Part shown: in pieces, positions 34,328-42,548 of the stretch
How the letters are laid out: every line of letters starts with the position of its first letter
Numbering within the stretch: position 1 is the stretch's first letter
NCBI RefSeq assembly: GCF_011045015.1
Contig: NZ_JAAKZY010000074.1
Span: forward strand, 1 to 45,077
DNA: 45,077 bases
Reading direction: 5' to 3'
Source of the DNA: Streptomyces scabichelini
GTDB lineage: Bacteria > Actinomycetota > Actinomycetes > Streptomycetales > Streptomycetaceae
Position numbers and translations under genes: made by a program
The notes under the pieces: model-generated
Seen by the model: only the letters and a program-made list of their open reading frames with translations
Databases searched by the model: none
What the model was told of the DNA's origin: nothing

Positions 34328-35749
34328 ATGGACGAGCAGGGCGAGCAGGGCGAGCACTTCGACGTCGTCGTACTCGGAGCGGGCCCCGGCGGATACGTCG
34401 CCGCCGTCCGAGCCGCCCAGCTGGGCAAGCGCGTGGCCGTGGTCGAGGAGAAGTACTGGGGCGGCGTCTGTCTCAACGTCGGCTGCATCCCCAGCAAGGC
34501 CCTGCTGCGCAACGCCGAGCTGGCGCACATCTTCACCCGCGAGGCGAAGACGTTCGGCATCAAGGTGGACGGGCAGGTCTCCTTCGACTACGGCGAGGCG
34601 TTCCGGCGCAGCCGCCGGGTGGCGGACGGCCGGGTCAAGGGCGTCCACTACCTGATGAAGAAGAACAAGATCACGGAGATCAGCGGCCGCGGCACGTTCC
34701 GCGACCCGCACACCCTCGACGTGGCCCTCTTCGACGGCTCGACGCAGACGATCGGCTTCGACCACTGCATCATCGCCACCGGCGCCACTCCCAAGCTGCT
34801 GCCCGGCACCCGCCGCACCTCGCGCGTGGTGACGTTCGAGGAGCAGATCCTCGCCGAGGACCTGCCGCGCTCGATCGTGATCGCGGGCGCCGGCGCGATC
34901 GGCGTCGAGTTCGCCTACATCCTGCACAACTACGGCGTGAAGGTCACCGTCGTGGAGTTCCTGGACCGGGTCGCCCCGACCGAGGACGCCGACGTCTCCG
35001 CCGAACTGGCCCGGCAGTACCGGAAGTTGGGCATCGACGTGCTCACCTCCACCCGCGTCGAGGCGATCGACGAGTCCGGCGAGCAGGTCCGTGTCACCGT
35101 CACCGGCAAGGACGGCAACCAGCAGATCCTGGAGGCCGACAAGGTGCTCCAGGCGATCGGTTTCGGGCCGAACGTCACCGGCTACGGCCTGGAGAACACC
35201 GGCGTGCGCGTCACCGAACGCGGCGCCATCGACGTCGACGGGCGTTGCCGCACCTCCGTCCCGCACATCTACGCCATCGGGGACGTCAACGCCAAGCTGA
35301 TGCTCGCGCACGCCGCCGAGGCGATGGGCATCGTCGCCGCCGAGACCATCGCGGGCGCGGAGACCATGGAGCTGGAGTACGTGATGATCCCGCGCGCCAC
35401 CTTCTGCCAGCCGCAGATCGCCAGCTTCGGCTACACCGAGGCGCAGGCCCGTGAGAAGGGCTACGACGTGCAGGTGGCCAAGTTCCCCTTCACCGCGAAC
35501 GGCAAGTCGCACGGCCTGGGCGATACGTCCGGATTCGTGAAGCTGATCAGCGACGGCACGCACGGCGAACTCATCGGCGGCCACCTCATCGGCCCGGAGG
35601 TCACCGAACTGCTGCCCGAGCTGACCCTGGCCCAGCAGTGGGACCTGACGGTCCACGAGGTCGCCCGCAACGTCCACGCCCACCCCACGCTCGGCGAGGC
35701 GGTCAAGGAGGCGGTCCACGGACTCGCCGGACACATGATCAACATGTGA
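34328..35749 (+). CDS. lpdA: Dihydrolipoamide dehydrogenase
   Basis: The 473-residue flavoprotein is the E3 subunit that reoxidises lipoamide in the pyruvate and oxoglutarate dehydrogenase complexes. FAD motif GAGPGG near residue 17, redox-active disulfide in GGVCLNVGCIPSKALL, NAD motif GAGAIGVEFA and the C-terminal HAHPTLGE that supplies the base of the partner subunit are all present. Length is typical. AAAGGAAC precedes the ATG. The leading EQGEQGEH is a 9-bp repeat. It stands alone, 147 bp after the sigma operon and five bases from the convergent MazG-like gene. I see no terminator hairpin in that short gap. Confidence 0.96.
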   Translation: MDEQGEQGEHFDVVVLGAGPGGYVAAVRAAQLGKRVAVVEEKYWGGVCLNVGCIPSKALLRNAELAHIFTREAKTFGIKVDGQVSFDYGEAFRRSRRVADGRVKGVHYLMKKNKITEISGRGTFRDPHTLDVALFDGSTQTIGFDHCIIATGATPKLLPGTRRTSRVVTFEEQILAEDLPRSIVIAGAGAIGVEFAYILHNYGVKVTVVEFLDRVAPTEDADVSAELARQYRKLGIDVLTSTRVEAIDESGEQVRVTVTGKDGNQQILEADKVLQAIGFGPNVTGYGLENTGVRVTERGAIDVDGRCRTSVPHIYAIGDVNAKLMLAHAAEAMGIVAAETIAGAETMELEYVMIPRATFCQPQIASFGYTEAQAREKGYDVQVAKFPFTANGKSHGLGDTSGFVKLISDGTHGELIGGHLIGPEVTELLPELTLAQQWDLTVHEVARNVHAHPTLGEAVKEAVHGLAGHMINM

Positions 35750-35754
35750 GCCGG

Positions 35755-36153
35755 CTAAGGCAGTTGCCCCGGCCCCAGCGAACGTTCCCGTACCCGGTCC
35801 AGGTGTGCCGCGAAGACCTCGCGGGCCTGGGGCGTGAGCGTGCGCAGGGCGACCGCCGCGGTGATGATCACGTCGCACAGTTCCGACTGGACGTCGTCCC
35901 AGGAGTGGGTGGTGCCCTTGCGGGGGTTCTGGCCGGTGGCACCGATGACGGCCTCGGCGACCTCACCGACCTCCTCCGAGAGCTTCAACATCCGCAGGAG
36001 CAGGGCCTCTTGAGGGGGACGGGACGGCTGGGCGCGTACGAGCCACTCGTGAAGGTGGCCCACCGTGTCCCACATCTCGTCGTACGTGGTCGGCGCATCG
36101 TCGTACGTGGTCGGGGGCGCCGTCGGGGCCGCCGTGCCGTCGTGATCGCTCAT
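35755..36153 (-). CDS. MazG-like NTP pyrophosphohydrolase
   Basis: From the ATG at 36153 the protein has 132 residues. The core carries the MazG acid motif EEVGEVAEA and the later ELCDVIITAAVAL helix, which coordinate Mg for hydrolysis of nucleoside triphosphates to monophosphates. The GATGQNPRKG stretch is typical of the actinobacterial MazG-like group. A 21-bp repeat encodes PTTYDDAPTTYDE near the front. It is convergent with the lpdA gene. Housekeeping of modified nucleotides is the likely role; the exact substrate is unknown. Confidence 0.88.
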   Translation of the reverse strand: MSDHDGTAAPTAPPTTYDDAPTTYDEMWDTVGHLHEWLVRAQPSRPPQEALLLRMLKLSEEVGEVAEAVIGATGQNPRKGTTHSWDDVQSELCDVIITAAVALRTLTPQAREVFAAHLDRVRERSLGPGQLP

Positions 36154-36210
36154 GCGGGCCAGCCTGCCATGGGCCCACGGGCCCACGGTCCCGGGTGGGC
36201 GCCCCCGTCG

Positions 36211-36239
36211 CCGTACGGCATCTCCTAAACGCCGTACGG
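36211..36239. terminator. Weak hairpin at the DoxX stop codon
   Basis: Perfect 9-bp arms (ccgtacggc and gccgtacgg) flank an 11-base spacer containing the DoxX stop codon. Position suits a terminator, but each arm is itself nearly palindromic, so the stem may not form as drawn. Confidence 0.4.
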
Positions 36240-36833
36240 AATCCCGCCCTCGTCGAACAACTCCCCCTGCTCGCCCTCCCGTTGCCGTCGCAGCCGCTTG
36301 TTGCGCATCCCCACCACCGCCAGGGTCGTGGCCGCCGTACCGGCCAGGGCCGCCGGGACCATCCAGCCGCGGTCGGCGGCGTGACCCAGGGCGTGGTCCA
36401 GGGACAGGCGGCCGGGGCCCGACACGGCGAGGCCCGCCGCCGTGAGGCCCAGGCTGGCCGCGTACTCGTAGCCGCCGCTCTGGTTGAAGAACCCGTTGGG
36501 CACGTGGACGGCGGAGGCGCCCGCCATCGCGCCGGCCGCCGCCGCCCCGGCCGCCGGTGTCGCCAGGCCCAGCGCGAGGAGCGTGCCGCCGCCGGTCTCC
36601 GCCAGGCCGGCCGCGACCGCGCTCTCCTTGCCGGGCTCGTACCCGACGGACTCCATGAACTCGCCGGTCCCCGAGATCCCGCCCCCGCCGAACCAGCCGA
36701 AGAGCTTCTGCGTCCCATGCGCCGCCAGCACGCCACCCGCGCCGAGGCGGAGCAGCAGCAGTCCCAGATCACGTCGGTCGAAAGAGGCCACGGTCCTCGT
36801 CACTCCTCGAAGGTCCCACTCGAACAGTCGCAT
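36225..36833 (-). CDS. DoxX-family membrane protein
   Basis: From the ATG at 36833 (a GTG at 36860 is possible) the protein has 202 residues. Hydrophobic segments and the motifs DLGLLLLRLGAGGVLAAHGT and KLFGWFGGGGI at the front, then ETGGGTLLALGLATP, are characteristic of DoxX/TQO-small-subunit-like proteins. Members take part in quinone-linked redox or sulfur metabolism, but most Streptomyces members have no assigned role. The final 20 residues are charged and cytoplasmic. An inverted repeat CCGTACGGC/GCCGTACGG surrounds the stop codon. Confidence 0.88.
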   Translation of the reverse strand: MRLFEWDLRGVTRTVASFDRRDLGLLLLRLGAGGVLAAHGTQKLFGWFGGGGISGTGEFMESVGYEPGKESAVAAGLAETGGGTLLALGLATPAAGAAAAGAMAGASAVHVPNGFFNQSGGYEYAASLGLTAAGLAVSGPGRLSLDHALGHAADRGWMVPAALAGTAATTLAVVGMRNKRLRRQREGEQGELFDEGGIPYGV

Positions 36834-36943
36834 ACGTCTCGTCCGACCCCGTGTGCCCACCGTCGCACCGAACAGTCACCCGAGCCCCGGCCTGCGCGAC
36901 CGTTCGGGTGGCGGGGGTGCCGGAGCGGTGTGAGTCTGCGGAC

Positions 36944-37267
36944 ATGGCGATTCAAGTGACCCGACTCAGCAACCCGGCCGTCCGGGACTTCGTCAGCGCC
37001 GTGAACGCGCACGACCGGGACGCCTTCCAGGCCGTACTGGCACCGGGCGCCACCATGTCGGACGACGGCGCCGAACGTGACCTCGACGAGTGGACCGAGC
37101 GGGAGATCTTCTCCTCCAACGGCCACATGGAGGTCGACAACGAGTCGGACGGCGGTCTGTCCCTCCTCGTCCGGTACCGGAACGACACCTGGGGCGAGAT
37201 GCGGACGAGGTGGCACTTCGTCGCCGAGGGCGACAGGATCATCCGCTTCGAGACCGGCCAGGCCTGA
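36944..37267 (+). CDS. NTF2-like/SnoaL-fold protein
   Basis: The 107-residue protein opens with NPAVRDFVSAVNAHDRDAF and closes with a beta-rich RTRWHFVAEGDRIIRFETGQ, the layout of the NTF2-like alpha+beta barrel found in SnoaL and ketosteroid isomerases. Many stand-alone copies in actinomycetes are uncharacterised. No strong Shine-Dalgarno sequence precedes the ATG. It is divergent from the DoxX gene and 91 bp before an aldo/keto reductase. Confidence 0.82.
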   Translation: MAIQVTRLSNPAVRDFVSAVNAHDRDAFQAVLAPGATMSDDGAERDLDEWTEREIFSSNGHMEVDNESDGGLSLLVRYRNDTWGEMRTRWHFVAEGDRIIRFETGQA

Positions 37268-37358
37268 GGCTTCGAGCCTTCTCCGCCGAGCCCGAGGGCA
37301 ACAATTCCCGCGCCCGCCCTTGCCTTTGTGCGCGCTCCAACTCCTAGCGTCCGCAGGC

Positions 37359-38399
37359 ATGGAGAGCACGGAGAGCACAGAGACCATGGCGAGCACGGCG
37401 AGCACGGGACTCAGGGCATTGGGTCGCAGCGGTATCGAGGTCAGTGCGCTCGGCTTCGGCTGCTGGGCCATCGGCGGGGAGTGGCAGTCCGTCGACGGGC
37501 GGCCGCTGGGCTGGGGCAAGGTCGACGACGATGAGTCCGTACGGGCGATCCGCCGCGCGCTCGACCTCGGGGTGACCTTCTTCGACACGGCGGACGCGTA
37601 CGGCACCGGACACAGCGAGCGCGTGCTCGGCCGCGCCCTCGGCAAGCGCCGTGCGGACGTCGTCGTCGGCACGAAGTGGGGCAACGTCTTCGACGAGGCG
37701 ACCCGTACGAGGACCGGCCAGGACGACACGCCCGCGCACGCCCGCCGGGCGCTGACCGCGTCCCTGAAACGCCTCGGCACCGACTACGTCGACCTGTACC
37801 AACTGCACATCTCTGACGCCGACTTGGAGACGGCGGCCCAACTCCGCGACACCTGCGAGGAGTTCGTGCGCGAAGGGCTCATCCGCGCGTACGCCTGGAG
37901 CACCGACGATCCGGAGCGGGCCGCCGTCTTCGCGCAGGGGCCGCACTGCGCGGCCGTGCAGCACCGCCTCAACGTGCTTCAGGACGCGCCCGAAATGCTC
38001 GCGCTCTGCGAGGAGTCGGGACTCGCGAGCATCAACCGCAGCCCGCTCGCGATGGGGTTGCTGACGGGCAGGCATGCCGCCGGCCGGCCCCTCGAAGCCG
38101 GCGACATCCGCAATGCCCCGCCCGAGTGGCTGCCCGGCTTCTCGCGGGGTCAGGGCGCCGACCCGGAGTGGCTGCGGCGCGTCGACGCCCTGCGGTCCGT
38201 CCTCACCAGCGAGGGCCGTACGCTCGCCCAGGGCGCCCTCGCCTGGCTGTGGGCCCGCAACTCGCGCACCATCCCCATTCCGGGCTTCCGCTCGGTGGCG
38301 CAGGCCGAGGAGAACGCCGGGGCACTCGCCCAAGGTCCGCTCACAGCAGGCCAGTTGGCCGAGATCGAGGAAATCCTGGGCCGTCGGCCCGTCTCGTAA
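37359..38399 (+). CDS. Aldo/keto reductase
   Basis: The 346-residue NADPH-dependent oxidoreductase has the AKR catalytic tetrad: Asp and Tyr in FFDTADAYGTGHSE, Lys in VGTKWGN and His in YQLHISD. The late RTIPIPGFRSVAQAEENAGA binds the cofactor phosphate. The length suits the AKR family. The first 16 residues (MESTESTETMASTAST) come from a 9-bp repeat, so the functional start could be internal. Substrate unknown. Confidence 0.93.
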   Translation: MESTESTETMASTASTGLRALGRSGIEVSALGFGCWAIGGEWQSVDGRPLGWGKVDDDESVRAIRRALDLGVTFFDTADAYGTGHSERVLGRALGKRRADVVVGTKWGNVFDEATRTRTGQDDTPAHARRALTASLKRLGTDYVDLYQLHISDADLETAAQLRDTCEEFVREGLIRAYAWSTDDPERAAVFAQGPHCAAVQHRLNVLQDAPEMLALCEESGLASINRSPLAMGLLTGRHAAGRPLEAGDIRNAPPEWLPGFSRGQGADPEWLRRVDALRSVLTSEGRTLAQGALAWLWARNSRTIPIPGFRSVAQAEENAGALAQGPLTAGQLAEIEEILGRRPVS

Positions 38400-38422
38400 C
38401 CAGGGTCATCGGCGTTGATCAT

Positions 38423-38501
38423 GCGGCAGCCGTTCCGCGGCCCGGGTCATCCCGCGGTCCCACGCGGGATCCCTCCCACCCGCTCCCGGAACGGCTGCCG
38501 C
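38423..38501. terminator. Nested inverted repeats after the aldo/keto reductase
   Basis: Outer arms gcggcagccgttccg (38423-38437) and cggaacggctgccgc (38487-38501) are perfect over 15 bp. Inside lies atcccgcg/cgcgggat (38449-38456 and 38463-38470). The remainder of the 337-bp gap to the SDR stop holds an intergenic repeat and no gene. Confidence 0.7.
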
Positions 38502-38647
38502 CTCCCCGCTCCCCCTTGAATGTGGCCAAGGAAGCTTTGTGCTCCAAATGTGAAGCTCTGGTGGAGGGAAGTCGAGCATAAGCCCGCTACCGGCCGAGAT
38601 GGACCGGAAGCGGACCATCCGCTTGTGCAAGTTGAGTCCAGCTGTCC

Positions 38648-38688
38648 GCGCCCCAAAGGGGCGCGGGGAACTGCGCGACCAGCCACAG
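38648..38688 (-). repeat. Streptomyces intergenic repeat, short form, inverted
   Basis: The hairpin gcgccccaaaggggcgc is followed by ggggaactgcgcgaccagcc, the reverse complement of the core seen at 24871 and 41381. It lies between convergent genes and may help end transcription. Confidence 0.8.
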
Positions 38689-38736
38689 ACGCCGTGCACC
38701 CGACCAACTGCTCATCCAGCGGAGCTACCCGCGGAG

Positions 38737-39558
38737 CTACCCGCGACCGATGAACGGCATCGTCGTCGCAAGTACCGTCGCGAACTGCACGTTCGCCTCC
38801 AGTGGCAGCTCCGCCATGTGCCGCACCGTACGGGCCACGTCCGCGACGTCCATCACGGGTTCCGGGACCAACTCGCCGTTCGCCTGGAGGGCTCCCGTCT
38901 GCATGCGCTCGGTCATGTCGGTCGCCGCGTTGCCGATGTCGATCTGACCGCAGGCGATCCGGTACGGACGGCCGTCCAGGGACAGTGACTTGGTGAGACC
39001 TGTCAGCGCGTGCTTGGTCGCGGTGTAGGCCGCCGAGTGCGGGCGGGGCGTATGCGCCGAGATCGAACCGTTGTTGATGATCCGGCCGCCCTGCGGATCC
39101 TGCTCCTTCATCTGCCGGTACGCCGCCTGCGCGCACAGGAACGCGCCGTCGAGGTTGGTGCCGACCACATGGCGCCAGGCGTCGTAGGGCAGTTCCTCGA
39201 ACGGGACGCCGCCAGGACCGAACGTACCCGCGTTGTTGAAGAGCAGGTCGAGCCGCCCGAAGCGCTCGCGCACGGCGGCGAAGAGTCCGGCCACGTCGTC
39301 TGGTTGTGAGACGTCGGCGCGTACGCAGAGAGAAGCGCCCTTCTCCGCCAGGGCGTTCGCCCGCGCGTCCGCCAGGGCCGCCGTCTCCTCCAGCGTCTGT
39401 GTGCGGCGGCCCGCGAGCGCCACGGACCAGCCGCTTCCCAGGAGTTCGACGGCCACGGCACGGCCGATGCCGGACCCCGCCCCGGTGATCACCGCGATCT
39501 TCGTTTCCTTGTCGTCCATGTCGTCCATGGGCCCGCAGCGTACGTGAGGGCCCGCCAT
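38737..39558 (-). CDS. Short-chain dehydrogenase/reductase
   Basis: This classical SDR of about 270 residues has the cofactor motif TGAGSGIG, the NNAG motif and the catalytic Ser-Tyr-Lys in NNGSISAHTPRPHSAAYTATKH. Start choice is open: the ATG at 39558 has GGAAGGATGAG upstream and is used here, while ATGs at 39528 and 39519 (MDDMDDK, from a 9-bp repeat) fit the family's usual N-terminus better. The final codons lie in a 12-bp tandem repeat (gcggagctaccc). It is divergent from the PhoD phosphatase gene. Substrate unknown. Confidence 0.92.
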   Translation of the reverse strand: MAGPHVRCGPMDDMDDKETKIAVITGAGSGIGRAVAVELLGSGWSVALAGRRTQTLEETAALADARANALAEKGASLCVRADVSQPDDVAGLFAAVRERFGRLDLLFNNAGTFGPGGVPFEELPYDAWRHVVGTNLDGAFLCAQAAYRQMKEQDPQGGRIINNGSISAHTPRPHSAAYTATKHALTGLTKSLSLDGRPYRIACGQIDIGNAATDMTERMQTGALQANGELVPEPVMDVADVARTVRHMAELPLEANVQFATVLATTMPFIGRG

Positions 39559-39661
39559 GCGGATCTCATCCTTCCGACACCCCGCTGTTGTGTACGCGAC
39601 AGGCTGCCGTCGACCCCGGCCACTCCAATGCCACGTACAACAACCGTCAGGGGAGGGCCAG

Positions 39662-41323
39662 ATGACACCCGCAGGCCATCAGACACCGCCGCAGCACACC
39701 CCTTCGCGTCACGCCCCCGAGCTTCGTGCCGCCGCCCGTCACCTCGGCCGGCGCCGCTTTCTCACCGTCACCGGCGCCGCCGCCGCGCTCGCCTTCGCCA
39801 CCAACCTGCCGACCGCGGGCGTGGCAGGCGCCGCCGAGCTCGACGCGGCGAAGATCACCGACGACCCGTTCACTCTCGGCGTCGCCTCCGGCGATCCGCA
39901 GCCCGGCTCCGTACTGCTGTGGACACGCCTCGCGCCGGTCCCGTTCGAGGCCGACTCCGGCCTGCCCCAACAGCGCGTCCCCGTGCAGTGGGAGCTGGCC
40001 CACGACGCGAAGTTCCGCCGGATCGCCAGACGCGGTACGACCGCCGCGCACCCGGAGTTCCACCACACCGTGCACGTCGAGGTCACCGGCCTCGACGCCG
40101 ACCGCGTCTTCTACTACCGCTTCCGCACGGGCAGTTGGATCAGCGAGACCGGCCGTACGCGCACCGCGCCCGCGACCGGTGCCGGCGTCGCCGGCCTGAC
40201 GCTGGCCGCCGTCTCCTGCCAGGCGTACCACGACGGCTACTTCACCGCGTACAAGCACCTCGCCGAGGACGACGTCGACGTCGTTTTCCACCTCGGCGAC
40301 TACCTCTACGAATACGCCGTCAACTCCGTCGGCGGCGCCCGCAACTACACCGACCGCACGCTGCCCGACGTCTTCAACCGCGAGACGATCACCCTGGAGG
40401 ACTACCGGCTGCGGTACGCCCTCTATAAGACGGACCCGGACCTGCGGGCCGCGCACGCCGCGCACCCCTTCGTCGTCACCTGGGACGACCACGAGACCGA
40501 GAACAACTACGCGGACGACATCCCCGAGAACGACGTGCCGCCGGAGGAGTTCCTGCTGCGCCGCGCCGCCGCGTACCGCGCGTACTGGGAGAACCAGCCG
40601 CTGCGCCGTCCGCAGCAGCCCGAAGGTCCCGACATGCAGCTCTACCGGCGGCTGCGCTGGGGGCGGCTCGCGCAGTTCGACATCCTCGACACCCGGCAGT
40701 ACCGCACCAACCAGGCCAACGGCGACGGCTGGAAGACCCCCACGCCCGAGTCCGAGGCCGAGTCGCAGACCCTGCCCGGGCTCGCCCAGGAGCGCTGGCT
40801 GACCGACGGCTGGAAGCAGTCGAGCGCGCTGTGGAACGTCGTCCCGCAGCAGGTCGTCTTCGCCCGCCGCAACCACGCCACCCCCGGCAACACCACCCGC
40901 AGCATGGACTCCTGGGACGGCTACCCGGCCTCCCGCGAGCGTCTCCTCAAGGGTGCCGAGGCGGCCGGCGTGGAGAACCTGATGGTGCTCACCGGCGACG
41001 TCCATGTGTCGTACGGCTTCGACATCAAGCGCGACTTCGACAACCAGAACTCCCGCACCATGGGTACGGAGGTCGTCGCCACGTCGATCAGCAGCGGGCA
41101 GAACGGTGCCGCGCAGCCGCCCAACTGGGCGGGCTATCTGGCCGCGAACCCGCACATGAAGCACTACAACGGGCAGCGCGGTTATGTGACCGTCGCGCTT
41201 GGTCAGGGTGCGGCGAACGTGGACTTCAAGACGGTGAACGCGGTGACTACGCCGGGGGCGCCGATCACGACCGCTGCTTCGTTTGTCACCGAGGTGGGGG
41301 ATCAAGGGCTGAAGCCCGCGTAG
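39662..41323 (+). CDS. phoD: PhoD-family alkaline phosphatase/phosphodiesterase
   Basis: The 553-residue secreted enzyme has a Tat signal (HLGRRRFLTVTGAAAALAF) and the PhoD core: TLGVASGDPQPGSVLLWTRL at the Ig-like front, then metal-site motifs CQAYHDGYFTAYKHL, DVVFHLGDYLYEY, TWDDHETENNY and LTGDVHVSYGF. PhoD enzymes need Ca and Fe and release phosphate from mono- and diesters outside the cell. GGGAGG precedes the ATG at 39662. PhoP control is usual in Streptomyces, but I cannot point to a convincing PHO box in the upstream 100 bp. Confidence 0.93.
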   Translation: MTPAGHQTPPQHTPSRHAPELRAAARHLGRRRFLTVTGAAAALAFATNLPTAGVAGAAELDAAKITDDPFTLGVASGDPQPGSVLLWTRLAPVPFEADSGLPQQRVPVQWELAHDAKFRRIARRGTTAAHPEFHHTVHVEVTGLDADRVFYYRFRTGSWISETGRTRTAPATGAGVAGLTLAAVSCQAYHDGYFTAYKHLAEDDVDVVFHLGDYLYEYAVNSVGGARNYTDRTLPDVFNRETITLEDYRLRYALYKTDPDLRAAHAAHPFVVTWDDHETENNYADDIPENDVPPEEFLLRRAAAYRAYWENQPLRRPQQPEGPDMQLYRRLRWGRLAQFDILDTRQYRTNQANGDGWKTPTPESEAESQTLPGLAQERWLTDGWKQSSALWNVVPQQVVFARRNHATPGNTTRSMDSWDGYPASRERLLKGAEAAGVENLMVLTGDVHVSYGFDIKRDFDNQNSRTMGTEVVATSISSGQNGAAQPPNWAGYLAANPHMKHYNGQRGYVTVALGQGAANVDFKTVNAVTTPGAPITTAASFVTEVGDQGLKPA

Positions 41324-41378
41324 GCGCTCCGCTGGGAGGGGGTGGGGGACTGCGGTTGTTCGTTGGCTGCGGGTTGTG

Positions 41379-41415
41379 TGTGGCTGGTCGCGCAGTTCCC
41401 CGCGCCCCTGAGGGG
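41379..41415 (+). repeat. Streptomyces intergenic repeat, short form
   Basis: The copy tggctggtcgcgcagttccc plus cgcgcccctgaggggc lies after the PhoD gene and runs into a run of further GGGGCG hairpins. Confidence 0.8.
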
Positions 41416-41429
41416 CCTCGGCCCCTGAA

Positions 41430-41452
41430 GGGGCGCCCCTGAAGGGCGCCCC
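41430..41452. terminator. Hairpin terminator between PhoD and the Gfo/Idh gene
   Basis: ggggcgccc and gggcgcccc form a perfect 9-bp stem with a ctgaa loop, ending two bases before the stop codon of the convergent oxidoreductase. Confidence 0.75.
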
Positions 41453-41453
41453 T

Positions 41454-42449
41454 TCAGTTGGCCTCTGCTGGATAAGTGACGCCGATGTGCTTTCTTACCG
41501 TGTCCAGCGTTCGCATTACCGCGAGGGTGCCGTCCAGTGGGACCAGGGGTGACTCGGTCTCGCCGGCGCGGAGGCAGCGCATGACCTCTATGGCCTCGTG
41601 TTTGAGGCTGGCCCTTGTCGCGTCGGCCGCGGTGAACTCCTCCGGGTCGCGGCCGTCGCGGTGCAGTACGAAGCGGTCGGCGTGGAAGAAGCCGTACGGG
41701 ATGTCGATACGGCCCTGCGATCCGGTGACCGAGGCGGAGGTGGACGTGCCGCCGACGAGAGAGCAGTGCAGCGAAGCGAGAGCGCCGCTCTCCCAGGAGA
41801 GCAGCATTCCCGTCTGGAGATCGACGCTCTCCTCGGAGAGCACCGCTCTCGCCATGACCTCCGAGGGCTCCCCGAGCAGCAGCTGCGCGAACGACACCGG
41901 ATAGACGCCCAGATCGAGCAGCGCGCCGCCGCCCTGCGCAGGGTCGCGCAGCCGGTGAGTGGGCGGGAAGGGGCCGGACAGGCCGAAGTCGGCCTGCACG
42001 GTGCGGACTTCACCGATGGCGCCGTCGTCGACGAGTTCCTTGAGGCGCCGGATCAGCGGGTTGCAGTACATCCACATGGCCTCCATCAGGAAGCTGCCGC
42101 GCTCCTTCGCGAGGGCGACCAGCTCCTCGGCCTCGCGTGCGTTGAGCGTGAACGCCTTCTCGCACAGCACGTTGCGCCCCGCCTCCAGGCACAGCCCGGC
42201 CGCGGCCCGGTGTGCCGAGTGCGGTGTCGCGACGTACACGACATCCACGTCCTCGTCCTGCGCGAGGGCGCCCCACCCGGCGTACGCCCTGGGTATCCCG
42301 AACCGGTCCGCGAACCGCTGCGCCGACTCCTCGGTCCGCGACGCCACCGCCACGACCTCCGCGTCCGGCAGATCCACCAGATCCGCCGTGAACGCCGCCG
42401 CGATCCCTCCGGTCGCCAGCACACCCCAGCGCACGCGCTCTTCAGCCAT
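41454..42449 (-). CDS. Gfo/Idh/MocA-family oxidoreductase
   Basis: From the ATG at 42449, with GAGGGG upstream, the protein has 331 residues. The N-terminal Rossmann fold reads VRWGVLATGGIAAAFTADL, followed by VDVVYVATPHSAH and the substrate-site lysine in VLCEKAFTLNA. The second half is the alpha/beta dimerisation domain with GGGALLDLGVYPVSFA. Members reduce or oxidise sugars, inositols or dihydrodiols with NAD(P). Substrate unknown. A further upstream ATG at 42497 is less likely, since the extra residues match nothing in the family. Confidence 0.92.
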   Translation of the reverse strand: MAEERVRWGVLATGGIAAAFTADLVDLPDAEVVAVASRTEESAQRFADRFGIPRAYAGWGALAQDEDVDVVYVATPHSAHRAAAGLCLEAGRNVLCEKAFTLNAREAEELVALAKERGSFLMEAMWMYCNPLIRRLKELVDDGAIGEVRTVQADFGLSGPFPPTHRLRDPAQGGGALLDLGVYPVSFAQLLLGEPSEVMARAVLSEESVDLQTGMLLSWESGALASLHCSLVGGTSTSASVTGSQGRIDIPYGFFHADRFVLHRDGRDPEEFTAADATRASLKHEAIEVMRCLRAGETESPLVPLDGTLAVMRTLDTVRKHIGVTYPAEAN

Positions 42450-42548
42450 CCCGACCCCTCGCTCCTTGGCCTCGAAGGCCTCGACGACCTCGATCACCTG
42501 TCCGAGCTGAGAGCATAGGTGTCGGATTCAACAGACAGGGAGGGGCAC

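Noticed and set aside
36211..36239. The inverted repeat at the DoxX stop as an operator.
   Set aside because: It lies at a gene end between two genes on the same strand, where a weak terminator is simpler.
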